Positions 11,061-22,937 of a stretch of 64,000 nucleotides of DNA are shown in pieces (position 1 is the stretch's first letter; the number at the start of each line of letters is the position of its first letter). The notes under the pieces were generated by a model. It had not been told where the DNA came from. It made no database searches and was given only the letters and a program-made list of their open reading frames with translations. This stretch comes from Paratinospora sagittata (lineage: Eukaryota; Streptophyta; Magnoliopsida; Ranunculales; Menispermaceae): the NCBI GenBank assembly GCA_035771175.1, contig CM069608.1, forward strand, positions 10,202,019 through 10,266,018, read 5' to 3'. A program made the position numbers and the translations under genes.

Positions 11061-11266
11061 TCCATTTTCGGTTGACCAACCATATCCGACTCATTTTTCG
11101 TCTGATTTCAGCAAAGTCAGACTAGTTTCCACCACTTTCGACCGTTCCGGACGCAACCGTGCAATCAGTTTCTGCAGATTCAGCTCCTAAGTTATTGATA
11201 TAGCTTAGTTGGAGTCGTTTATCATTTTTAAAGCACTTTTCGGCGTCATACATATCTTTGGTCTTA

Positions 11267-14200
11267 ATGGCAGAGGAAATCCCAACCACAAGCAGGCCTT
11301 GGCAAAGAAGTTCAATGTCCAACGCAAAGTTCGAGGTGGAGAAATTCAACGGCACCAACAACTTTGGCATGTGGCAATGTGAAGTTCAAGATCTATTATT
11401 CCGGGAAGGATCACATATCGCCTTGGAAACCAAGCCCACGGATATGTCCGATGATGATTGAAATTTCGTAAATCGTCAAGCTTCTAGAACAATCAGACTT
11501 TATTTGGCAAAAAATCAGAAGTACTTTGTCATGAAAGAGACTATAGCAACAAGTCTCTAGAAGAAACTGGAGGACAAGTACATGTCGAAAAGCGTAGAGA
11601 ACCGACTCTACCTGGAGAAGAAGGCTGAAGAAGCTTCTACATTCTCAGTTTCATCTATAGACAATCAGGCTGATAGATGGATATTAGATTCCGGATGTTC
11701 CTATCATATGTGTCCGAATCGAAGTTGGTTCTCAAAACTGGATGAGTTCGATGGAGGAGTCGTGCTCATGGGCAACAACAATACCTGCCAAACAAAGGGT
11801 ATTGGAACTATACGCCTAAAGATGCATGACGGTACAACAAGACGGCTCACCGAAGTCAGATATGTTCCAGATCTGAAGAAAAATCTGATTTCCCTAGGAG
11901 TCCTTGATTTCAGCGGTTACAAGGTAACCATTGAAGGTAGAGTTCTGAAGGTTGTACGCGGAGCACTCTTGGCGATGAAGGGTACTCAGAAAGGAAATCT
12001 TTATTTCCTTGATGAACACACAGTAATAGGAAGTGTCTCAGCTTGCACCAGTTCTAATGATGTTTCATCGGACACTTTCCGACTTTGGCACATGCGGCTC
12101 AGACATGTTGGAGAGAAGGCTCTTCAAACCTTGATAAAGCAAGGTTCTCTGAAAGGTGCAAAGACCGAGAAACTTGACTTCTGCGAGCATTATATCTTAG
12201 GCAAGCAGACGAGAGTCAAGTTTGGAACTGCAATCCACCACACAAAAGGAACATTGGATTATGTTCATACCGACGTTTGGGGACCCTCTCAAAATGCTTC
12301 ATTGGGAGGTAAACGTTGGTTTGTTACTTTTATTGATAATTTCTCACGCTATGTTTGGGTTTATACCATGAAGCATAAAGATGAAGTGCTCGATATCTTT
12401 CTTATATGGAAAAAAATGGTAGAAACCCAAACGGGAAGGAAGATTAAGAGGCTCAGATCTGATAATGGAGGTGAATACAAGTCAGACCCATTTCAAAAAA
12501 TTTGTGAGAATGAAGGGATTGTCAGACATTTCACAGTCCCAGGCACGCCACAACAAAACGGTGTTGCTGAACGCATGAATCGTACTTTGGTAGATAAAGT
12601 TCGCTACATGTTATCTTATTCTGGACTGAGCAAGGCATTTTGGGCTGAAGCTTTGTCATATGCCTCTTATATCATCAATAGACTTCCGGCAACAGCACTA
12701 GATGGCAAAACTCCCAAGGAGGTATGGTCTGGACAACCCGTTTCAGATTATAATTCTCTGCGCATTTTTGGATACACTGCATATTTCCATGTGAAGGAAT
12801 CCAAACTGGATCCTAGGTCCAAGAAAACGATTTTCATGGGCTTTAGTGAAGGAGTTAAGGCTTTCCGACTAAGGAACCCTGAGTCAAAGAAGATTGTACA
12901 AAGTCGAGATGTAACTTTTGATGAATCTGTGATGTTAAAGCATACAGTTTCTGATAAAGAAAATCGAGATCCAGATTTGCATCAGCAGGTGGAGTTAGAT
13001 ATTCTAGTAACTCCTGGCAAGTCAGCAGAGATATCCAACCATCTTGAAGAAGACAATGAGGAAATCTCAGTTGAGGTGGAGGCTGCAGGACCAGACATCA
13101 GTCAACAACCAGAATCAATTGCCACCAGTCGAGCAAGAAGAGAAATCCGCAAACCTGCTCGGTACATTGACATGGTTGCATATGCATTTCCAGTCACCGG
13201 AGATGATATTCCATACAATTACAAAGATGTTAGTCAGAGTATGGAAAGTGATAAGTGGAAAATGGCAATGAATGAGGAGATGACATCACTCCATCAAAAT
13301 CAGACTTGGAAGTTGGTTCCACTTCCGAAAGGAAAGAAACCAATTGGCTGCAAATGGGTTTTCGCTAAGAAGGAAGGCTCTCCCAGCATAGATGGTATCC
13401 GATACAAAACCAGACTGGTAGCAAAAAGCTACGCTCAGAAGGAAGGAATTGACTACAATGAGGTATTCTCACATGTTGTTAAGCATTCGTCAACTAGAAT
13501 ATTATTGGCTTTGGTTGCACAGTTTGATCTCGAGTTAGCCCAACTCGATGTCAAAACTATTTTTCTGCATGGTAATTTGGAAGATGAGATATATATGTCT
13601 CAACCAGATGGATTCAAAGTATCAGGACGAGAGAATTGGGCTTGCAAGTTGAGCAAGTCATTGTATGGCCTGAAGCAGTCACCGAGACAGTGGTACAAGC
13701 GATTTGACAGCTTCATCCAAGGGCGGAAATATACCCGGAGTCAGTTTGATCATTGTGTCTACTATCGCAAACTTCAAGATGGTACATTTATCTACTTGCT
13801 TTTATATGTAGATGATATGTTAATCGCATCTAAAAGCAAGGTGGATATCAACAAACTGAAGGCTCAATTGAGCTCAGAGTTTGAAATGAAGGATTTTGGA
13901 TAAGCTAGAAAAATTCTCGGGATGGAGATCACTCGAGACAATCTGTTTGACTCAGACTCAGTATTTGAAGAAAATTCTTCAAACTTTTGGCATTGGCAAT
14001 GACACAAAACCTGTGAGCACACCATTGGCACCATATTTTAAGCTATGTTCATCAATGTCACCAAATTCTGAAGATCAGAAGAAGCAAATGAAGAACATTC
14101 CATATGCAAATGCAGTTGGTGCCTTGATGTATGCTATGGTGTGTACCAGACCTGACATTTCACATGCTGTAAGTATGGTAAGTCGTTACATGCACAACCC

Positions 14201-14776
14201 CGGTAAAGGCCACTGGCAAGCAGTGAAGTGGATTCTACGGGATATTCATGGTATTGTGGATATTGGTTTAAAGTTCGAGAGAGATAAGAAAAGTTGTAAG
14301 CATCTAGTCGGATATGTGGATTCGGACTATACTGGAGATCTTGACAAGCGCAGATCTACTACTGGTTATGTTTTCACTATAGCAGGAGGACCAGTGAGTT
14401 GGAGATCAACACTACAGTCAACAGTTGCTTTGTCTACTACAGAGGCAGAGTACATTGCAGTAACGGAAGCTTTCAAGGAAGCAATCTGGCTTCATGGATT
14501 GACTAAAGACTTGAGAATTGTGCAGAAGAATGTTGAAGTTTTCTGCGACAGCCAGAGTGTCATTTGTTTGGCAAAGAACCAAGTTCATCACAGTCGAACG
14601 AAGCATATTGATGTTCGTTTTCATTTTGTTCGAGAAATAGTAGAAGAAGGGGTATTCTTCTGCAAAAGATCAAGACTGCAGATAACCCCGCAGATATGCT
14701 TACAAAGGTGGTTACAGGGATCAAGTTCCAACATTGTTTGGACTTGATCAACATCTCACGAGCTCGGAGTGCCTAA
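11267..14776 (+). pseudogene. copia gag-pol with gag deletion, stops and frameshifts
   Basis: ATG at 11267 opens Gag (KFEVEKFNGTNNF). Stops at 11459 (TGA) and 11558 (TAG) sit where Trp is expected. At about 11620 the frame passes from NRLYLEKK straight to AEEASTFSV, so the Gag centre and zinc knuckle are missing without frame loss. A long open stretch to 13903 holds protease (ILDSGCSYHMC), pre-integrase (CEHY, the second Cys of the pair lost), integrase (SDNGGEY, QQNGVAERMN) and RT (LLYVDDML). A stop at 13901 (family has Glu), a frameshift near 13940 and another near 14650 break RT/RNase H. RNase H shows CDSQSVICLAKN; after the last shift the frame ends at 14774-14776. Confidence 0.9.
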
Positions 14777-14881
14777 GGGTACTAATGGAGGCAGCAACAG
14801 TTTTTTGAAGGAAGCTTGCTATGTGTAGAGAGATTGCAGGTGTGGCGGAGCCCTGTTCCACATGAGGTGGAGGTGAAGATT
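14777..14881 (+). other. 3' untranslated segment and polypurine tract shared with the 2681 element
   Basis: From 14812 to the LTR this follows 7350-7420 of the first element with about four mismatches in 71 bases. There the same DNA encodes the last 17 residues of pol; here it lies after the pol stop. The polypurine tract GAGGTGGAGGTGAAGATT is included. Confidence 0.85.
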
Positions 14882-15288
14882 TGTGGGAACCACCCCATGT
14901 GGCAGACAAGGGTGGCAGACAAGGAGACAAGTGGGCGGCATGTGGCAGACAAGGGTGGCAGACAAGGAGACAAGTGGGCGACTGAAACAACGCATTCGGC
15001 GTCGTTTTTCGACGGCGCCGAAAGGGTATTAAAATATTATATTATATATTTATAATTACGAAAATGCCCCTGAATACTCCTATAAATAGAGTCTAACTTC
15101 ATTTTTGAAGTTCATTCCTGAGATCTATTCTAAGAGATCTAATTCAATAGATCCAATCTGTAAAATCCACCTAAGGGTGAAGTAATACAAGTTTTGCTGC
15201 CTCCCGTGGACGTAGGCAATTTGCCGAACCACGTTAAATATTGTTGTCTTGTTTTTTCTTTCATGCTTTACCACGATTCCGCACAACA
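14882..15288 (+). repeat. 3' LTR of chimeric copia
   Basis: 407 bp, same ends and core as the 5' copy, followed by the CCCTT duplication. Confidence 0.92.
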
Positions 15289-16386
15289 CCCTTTTTCGAC
15301 ATCTAATGAGCTTTCGTCAAGGAGAAACTGTTTATAGTTGGAAACTGGTAGAGCAGGTTTTGGAGGTTCAACTGCAAGTGTATAATGTAAATTATTAGGA
15401 GAATTTGTTTTGTTTTTAGTATTCAAACTCAAAAACTCTTTTGACTACTGTACTTGTTAGCAATAGAAAAGAGAGCAGAATAGTTGGAATCCTTATTGCC
15501 CTCTTCACCATGTCTGTTCATTTAAGTAACATAATTTTTGTAGATTGAAAACTTGTAACTATACACAGGTAGCCAACTTTATTAGAATGCACCATTGCTC
15601 ATGTATGTTTGGACACAAAATCATGACATTGTAGTTTATTCCTAGAGGAAAAAACAATTACTCATCAGAACTGTTGATGCGGTGAAGTTTAATAACTTGA
15701 ACAATACATCCATAAGTAATCAACCATATAGATCAAATAACTCATACCAAAGATTCAAGGATTGCAAGAACACAGACCTGGGCTGCTGTGAAACATGACA
15801 ACCCCAACAAGGACTAATACTAAAAAAGAAAAAGAAAAAGAAAAAGAAAAATTAATGAATACAACACAATTCTATAAAAATACTACAAAATGAGGAAAAA
15901 AAGAGAAAAAAGAATCTATTTCTGAATTATTAACATTAAGAAATAATGTTCAACCTGATAGCTTTAGGAGATAATAGTCTCCTAGGTAAATAAATAGTGA
16001 TTTGACTAGAACCACAAAATTTGGTTACAAGGTTTTTTTTTTGGGCTGAACTATGATGATTACTAAAAAAATGAGGAAGCATCTAAAGTTGAGGAGGCAA
16101 AATAAAAATATTCAATACAACTGAACAAAGCCTTTTTCCAATTGCATGAGGTTGGCTACATAAACCTGTTTTCTTCAATCTGTTCTATTAACAAAGTTAA
16201 AAGAGTTGTCAGATCTTTCCTTACCAAAGTAAGTTGAGACTTCAGATCAATCACTGTTTCTCCATCTTCTTTCATCTTTTGTAGCCTTTAATTTTGCAGT
16301 GAGCCATTCTTTACTGGTGCTATCATTAATCCTCTTGTATGTTATAAGGTTCTTGAAAAGTGTAGTTGAGGCAAAAGGACCACTTG
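15289..16386. other. intergenic, with an A5G microsatellite
   Basis: No gene seen. An (AAAAAG)n run lies at about 15823-15851. The part next to 16387 is the likely 3' flank of the PPR gene. Confidence 0.55.
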
Positions 16387-19101
16387 TCACCAATAATCAC
16401 CACAACTACAAGCTCCATCCTTGAACACATGAAAACGATTAGCATCCCTAACTAAGAATTTCCTCCGTGTAATCTTCGAAATGTACTTGGTCACAGTATG
16501 GCAATCACCACAAACCCTAAGATTCTTCATTATTTGTAACAGGGTACCGGGATTCGTATTTAACAATCCAAATGCTAAGGCAAGCCTCTCACTGTGCCCG
16601 CAAAGCATATCCATCTTTTCATCATCCTCAACATCATGCAGAACGAACTTCTTATCAGCAATGTAGCCTTCCTTAACCATCAAATCAGTGAGTTTTTCTA
16701 ATAGTAGCCAAACCTCTTCATATTGCTCAATGTGTTTCTGCCCAGTTCCGAACATGTATACCTTGTTTCTAATCTCAATCCAACTGCAACCAGGATCCTT
16801 TTTGAGGCCTCCGGATTGAATCGACTTCTGTATATTTCTTACTTGATCCCATTTCCCTAAAGATGCATACACATTTGACACAAGCACATAATAACCGGCA
16901 TTATTTGAATTCAACTCAAGAATCCGTTTAGAAGCCCGTTCTGCAATCTGAGCCCCGCCAATTACTACTCTACATGCACTAAGTAAAGCTCCCCATATGC
17001 TTGCATCTGGGTTAATTGGCATTGCAAGGATAAATTCCTCGGCTTCTTCTAAAAGGCCCGATCGAGACAAAAGATCAACTACACAAGCATAGTGTTCAAG
17101 TCTCGGTTCTATGTTATAGTTTTTCTTCATTCTATTGAAGCAAGACAAACCATCTTCCACCAAACCTGAATGACTGCAAGCATAAATAACAGCAACAAAA
17201 GCAATATGGTCTGGTGTAATACCTGTTGCTTCCATCTCTTCAAAAGCTGTCAAAGCCTTCTTTCCTTGACCATATATCCCATAGGCAGAAATTAGCGAAG
17301 TCCATGTAACTATGTCCTTTGAGCCCATGTGTTCAAACACACACATAGCATTTTCTAGACTTCCACATGGAGTACATCTCAATTAGTGCATTTCCCACAG
17401 GCACATCTGATTCAAACCCGAATTTTAGAATGGAACAATGGATCTCTTTCCCTTGTCGTTTTGTTGCTAGGAAGAAACACGCGGGCAATAATGCAAGCAT
17501 GGTTGCCTCATCAGGAGTCACATCTTCTGCTCTCATCTGGCTGATCATTTTCAAAGCTAAACAACAATTTCCAGAACGAACACATCCAGCAATAATGGTG
17601 TTCCATGTTACCAAGTCTCGGGCTTTCATCCCTTCAAATGCTTTTATCGTATCCTCTACATTACCACATTTTGCATAAAATGAAACAAGAGCATTGCCCA
17701 TGGTCAGATCTGTGGTGAGACCCGTTTTGATTATATTACAATGGAAATCTTTTCCCTGGATTAAGTTAACTAAATGGGCACACATAGATAGGAGCAATAC
17801 ATGGGTGACGGCTTCAGGTTTCAATTTAGACTTATTCATCCTCTTGAAAAGCTCTAACCCTTCATCATACATTTCCTTTTGGATATAAGCATTGATCAAA
17901 GAATTCCATGAGATAGAATCTCTGCACATCATTCCATCAAATACTTCCTATGAAGCTTGTAAATTGCCGCACTTTGGGTACATTGTTATCAGAATGTTAC
18001 TTGCCATGGTATCACATGTATATCCATTTCTCTTCATGTACTTGTGAACATATCTTCCCCATTCTGAATCTTCCACGTGACCACAAGCACTGAGAACAGA
18101 AGTGATTGTTAAGAGATCAGATTTGAATCGAACCACCATTTCTCGAAACAAACTAATTACATCTTCGAACAATCTCAACTGCGAGTTATGGTGTTCCATG
18201 AAACACTATCTCTGTCACCCATCTCATCAAAGACTCTCTGAGCACATTCCAAAATCTCAAATTTACAATACAAGGAAATAAGTCCATTATTCAGTAATCG
18301 ATCACTATGTGCCCCCATCTTATGAACAAGCCCATGAACTATATGACCTTCATCAATAGCAACAAGGCTTCCACATGCAGGTAAAACACCCGATACTGTG
18401 AAAGAATCTGGTATCAGACCTTCTATTCTTGATTTGTGGTATATATCAAAAGCTTTCTCCCATTCCTCATTTGCACTATAACCCGAAATCAAGCTATTCC
18501 AAGATACAACATCTCTGACAAGCATTCCATCAAACATCTTTTGTGCTTCATCCAAACAACCAAGTCTTGCATGCATGTCAATCAAAGAATTCCCAATAAA
18601 CAAATCTGACCCAAAACCCATCTCCAAAATACAATCATGTACAATTCTACCCATCTCAACATCTGATGAACCGGCGCAAGCATTGATAACTGATGGAAAA
18701 GTGAAGCGATCCGGTCGCAACTTCAATTCGAGCATTTCTAAGTATACGCTCAAAGCCTCGGCGTAAATCCCATTCAGGGTAAGAGCTCGTATAATCGAAT
18801 TCCATATAAACACGTTATTCGAGTGCAAAACTTGACGGAAAACCAACCGGGAGGTGCCGGGATCCCGGAATTGAGCATACTTGCTTATGAGTTTTCCGGC
18901 GAAAAACACAGATTGGTGGAAACCAGATGTGATGATTAAAGAGTGGCTTTGGGAGAGAGATTGAAGTGTTTTAGCAGAAGAAAGGGATTTGGACATTGAA
19001 TGGGAGAGAAATTGTTGTTTTTGTTCGCAGAAACTGCGAATTGTTGAGAGATTTGATGGAATTTTTGAAGAACGCAAGAGACATGATGTTATTAAGCGCA
19101 A
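16387..19101 (-). pseudogene. PPR-DYW pentatricopeptide repeat protein (resembles Arabidopsis At3g03580), three lesions
   Basis: Single-exon gene, ATG at 19101 and stop at 16387-16389. PPR-DYW proteins bind organellar RNA and the DYW domain acts in C-to-U editing. The N-terminus (about 60 residues) looks like an organelle targeting region. Repeats of the P-L-S type follow (NVFIWNSIIRAL, RDVVSWNSLISGY, RDSISWNSLINAY, DIVTWTSLISAYG), then E/E+ and a complete DYW domain with the deaminase HSE, the CGDCH zinc site and a final CSCGDYW. Lesions: a frameshift with a few codons lost near 18185, a TAG at 17948-17950 in an otherwise open frame, and a two-base loss near 17370 (MYS|CGSLEN). The intact ends and sparse lesions suggest recent decay or sequence error. 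Confidence 0.85.
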
Positions 19102-20228
19102 AGGAAACAGAAAATCCAGCTTTTTTGAATCAGAATTTGCAGCTCGTTTACTAACCTATATGTTTTGGTGAATTTTCATTTCTGTTAACAAGATGCATTA
19201 GAAACCTAAATGAGAGGATTTGAAGAGACATAGCTGCCACCTTCATATTTCCTGCTGCACCTTCTTTGGTCTGACCCAGCGTAACTAACGTTAACTTCTG
19301 GGCTGAGTTTGACATACAATTCACAAATAATTTCGGAAATTTTTTTATTTTTTTATAATTTATAAATTTTTTTAAGGCACTTTTTTTTTTCTTCTTCGAT
19401 GGAAGCCGTTCTTTATTCTTTTTCTTTTGTAGGGAAATCTTATTCTAAATGCAAAAAGTTATAATTATATATATATATTAATTAAATTATTTATTATACG
19501 CATTAAAATGAATAAGACCTTTTTTTAAAAGGCTTTTTTTTTTTTTTAATCTCATTTGAAAGTGATCTAATGGAAAGATCTATGTTACACTTTAAAAAGG
19601 TAATAATTTACTTGGGCTGTAGTGCCATCCATTTGCTTGTGTATTAATATAAAAGAAGATGTATTAGTGCACCGATCGAGTTCTTGTTATGACATTTGGA
19701 GAAGAGATGACGTATAAAACCATAATAAAGTTGTTTTTAAAGTTGAATTCGTGACCTATTAGTTACAATGGCTCTATTATAATAAAATACAAAAGTAGCA
19801 CTGGAAGGTAAATGAATATTGTTTAATTTCAATATGATTTGATAATCAAGTTGACAAATGATTCATGTTCCTCTTATGATAACAAGCTGATCAAATTCTA
19901 CTTATAAGCTATATATATATATATATATGGAAACTTATATAGAACATTTTTACATTAATTATTTGATGTTTTTGAATCACATCACCACTCTAATATTAGA
20001 GCAATATGCTACCTGAAAACTTCAGAATGAATCTGTCTACTTTTACCTGATCTCAATAGATTTGATGTTCATCAACATTAATTTTCAGTGAAAATTAATC
20101 TTGGTGAAGCAAATTGCAATATATATACTTTTATGCCAGCAATGCCCAAGGTGTTTGTTTGGTTGCATTTTAAAAGAATCTGCACCACCTTTGAAGCTTC
20201 ACCAATTCTGAATCTTTAACCAAAATAG
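19102..20228. other. intergenic, no gene seen
   Basis: AT-rich. It should contain the promoter of the PPR gene (just above 19101 on the minus strand). A (TA)n run lies at about 19909-19927. No coding family or TE boundary recognised. Confidence 0.55.
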
Positions 20229-22937
20229 CTAGTTTTGTATATTGTGACCTTGTGACTGCAGAAAAATTGGATATCAAGTCAAACTGTTTAAGAAAAACAA
20301 CAAATACAGGTGTTAAAATGTAATGGTAGTTGACTGAATTAATATAATTTACCTGTGAATATATCAGAGTCAAGATTACTCCTAGGTTCCAACAGGCATG
20401 CATTGTTATGGGAGCAAGGAGGTTTCGAGTTTGAGCATAGACCAGTCCCAGTGCAATTCCTACAACACGTCAAAGGTATAGGACATTTTTTAAACAGCAT
20501 TAAGCTAATAAGTTTCATGAAAATTTAAGCTGCCAGCTGCAACTAATTCATCACTTCTGCATTCTTGACAAACTACTGATCAGATTTCGCACGGTTATGA
20601 TTTGAGTGTGTTTGGTAGTTGAGAAAATGAGGATTTTCTTGAAAAAATTAGTGATTTTCTTGAGAAAATCATATTTTCAGTGTTTAGGTGGCAAAAGAGT
20701 TGAAAGAAAAAGACTTTCTCATCTCGCTATAATTTTTTCAGGTAGGAGATGCGAGTTGTTGTTGTTGTTTTTTTTTCTTTTTCTTATGAGAAAATCTCTC
20801 TGCAACTAAATTTAAAGTGGTCATAATAGTTATGCAATTGAATAACCAAATATCCATGACATAACTTTTTCAATAAGAGGATTTTTATGAAAGAATTTTC
20901 TCAAGCTAGCTAGCAAACATTATTTTCTTAGTTACCAAACACATTTAAATTAAACACTAACGTAACTTCCCAACACCTTTAAAAAATTACAAAAGCTGAA
21001 TGAAAATTCTTGAAAAAAAAAAAACCTACTTGACATTATATGGACTTAGTAAGGTCAATCAACTGAAAGGCAAGAGTTGTACCAAATATAAAAATCTCAA
21101 GAGATTTCCCAGGAGAATGGTGAGCCAGTGTAAAAGCAACTGAACTTAAAACTAAAGATGCATTTGCAGGTAACCTGCAGCCAAAGTGAGGGCAACCTTG
21201 AAATAGTTAGTCTTTAGAAGCAGATTTAAGTTGAAGGTGGAACTACTAAAGTTAATTTAGAGACTAATACCATTTGGTCAGGGATGCCATTAAGAAACCT
21301 CGATATATTGTCTCTTCACAAACTGGTGCCATAATTCCCAGGACAGAAATTAGGGCAGCATTGCTGAAGAAAGAAACATTACTCCCATGATCAGAACCAT
21401 TCATTCATTTTGTGATGCTTAGTAACTTCATGAATTTACCATGAAGATCAAAATGAAAAAAGCAAGAAGTTTGAAGTCTCAATTTGAGAAAAACCTGACA
21501 TCTGATGCACCAATAAGTAGTGGCAACTCATGTAGCAGTGCATCTACCTGTAATCAAGGGAAAAGATAAAAAAGAGTTGGTTAATGTATACTTAATAAAT
21601 ACTATAAGATTATAACATAAACAGTGATAACACGCATCATATTTTAGTAGGGTAGAAAAAAAAAATAGACCTCATTTTGCATCTGACTAGCACTTGACCC
21701 AGATATGAACAACTTAAACAGAAAAAGAGAGCTTGATGCAACCACTAGACCTCCAACACCCCACAAAAACCAACCCTTTTGGAGGTTGAATGGGCGATCC
21801 CATCCTGTAAAAACCAATCACAAATGCTCTTTAAAAAAAAGAGTTAAACTGAAAAACATATTGTATTTGTAACTTTATATATCTTACAAAAATGAATGTT
21901 TGTTTCTAGGCTTGAATGCTCTTATATTTATGTTTATAGCTGGAATGAGAATAATACACAACATGAGCAAGCTTAAACAATAAATCCATGTTTGTTCCCT
22001 ACATGAAAGATCTGCTTGATTGGATGATTTTACCTTGAAGCTAGCTTCCATGGAAGAAACTAAAGATATAAAATTATCATTCATCACAAAATAGAGAAAT
22101 TTAGGGAATGCTTCTACTTTTTTAAGTAGATCTATAACATGACATTTATTGGTAAACAAATAGAAAAAAAAAATAAAAAAGAAATCTTGAGAGAGACAAG
22201 ACTGCATACTGTAAGTGAGAATATCTTCTGGAAAGGGCTGATAAGGACAGACTAGCAGATATAAAACTGAAAGCTTAACGACTGATTTCAGTCTGTATAG
22301 AAAGAAAATTTGATATTAGCAAAAGGGTTTCTGCTCAGAAGAAAGGAGACATGCAATTTGAGTGGTGCACACACATACAACTGATCAACGAATAATCTTA
22401 TGGCGGCTTCATCGGTGCTCTGTAGAAGGGGCTGAGAATTTTCGGAGTGGGATGAAAAGAATCCTTCTTCCAGTCCTGCTGATTTCACTATTCCTGTTAA
22501 AAAAATGCTGATAAGATATTGTTAGCCATCTGTTTCAGAAAATTACATGGTAGGATTTGGAAGAAATTGCAACAAATTAAAGAAAGCTCATACTGATGAT
22601 ATTATACACAATCATTCTTCCTGAAATGGCAAGAAGAAAATGGGAATTGCTATTATAGTAAATATTTTTCTTGATTGAATAAACAAACTGATAGTTCAAC
22701 GTAACATAAATGACCAACGAATCAACCATGAAACAACATATATGTTTGAAATCAATCAAACATATCTAATTTCGTGAAATTCAACAGTGTTTTTTTTCCT
22801 CAAACAGTTTTAGTAGCATTTAAAGAAAGCTCGAGGAATTACCTCATCAAATATGGCATCATGACAAGTAAAACAATCTTCCAATCCCATGGCACATTCC
22901 AAGCCTGGAGAATTTCCCATTGCTTACCCTCCAAGAT
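20229..22937 (-). pseudogene. CAAX-protease-like (CPBP family) membrane protein gene, 5' end missing
   Basis: Nine minus-strand exons can be joined: 22937-22843, 22493-22379, 22292-22210, 21804-21671, 21547-21495, 21363-21271, 21174-21083, 20459-20353 and 20255-20229. All have GT/AG borders. The product has hydrophobic segments and the three CPBP motifs: EETIYRG (EExxxR), FTLAHH (FxxxH) and HACWN (HxxxN), which coordinate zinc in intramembrane proteases. Plant members are mostly chloroplast proteins. Exons 2-9 join in frame, with PFPEDILTY running into RWDRPFNLQKGW. The first listed exon (KQWEILQAWNVPWDW) does not join exon 2 in frame by canonical sites. No transit peptide or start codon is found upstream. 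I therefore call it partial, possibly dead. Confidence 0.72.
20607..20943. mobile_element. candidate MITE in an intron of the CPBP gene
   Basis: The two ends are inverted: TGTGTTTGGTAGTTGAGAAA at the left and, on the opposite strand, TGTGTTTGGTAACTAAGAAA at the right, 337 bp apart. The inside is non-coding and A/T-rich. No clear target duplication remains. It lies in the intron between exons 21174-21083 and 20459-20353. Confidence 0.5.

Larger units (their letters stand above)
10114..15288 (+). mobile_element. chimeric Ty1/copia element, gag-deleted
   Basis: LTRs at 10114-10508 and 14882-15288, TG...CA, flanked by a perfect CCCTT duplication (10109-10113, 15289-15293). The 3' LTR is longer mainly because of one extra 12-bp GGTGGCAGACAA copy. 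The primer binding site is at 10512-10523. The LTR core promoter and the last 70 bases before the polypurine tract match the element at 2681, while gag-pol matches the element at 25766-30308, so the copy looks recombinant. Gag lacks its centre and zinc knuckle, and pol has stops and two frameshifts. It could have moved only with proteins supplied by a relative. Confidence 0.92.

Noticed and set aside
10644..11125. Pro/Ser-rich open frames of 84-143 residues
   Set aside because: They lie on the GC-rich leader repeats, are open in several frames at once and have no start context or homology.
20170..20403. 77-residue frame ending the CPBP gene by read-through
   Set aside because: A GT donor at 20352 and an AG acceptor at 20256 give a better C-terminus after HACWNLGVILTLIYSQ; the frame runs through intron sequence.
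21884..22207. 107-residue minus-strand frame beside a CPBP exon
   Set aside because: It starts downstream of the exon 22292-22210 and reads intron sequence; the exon itself is in another frame.
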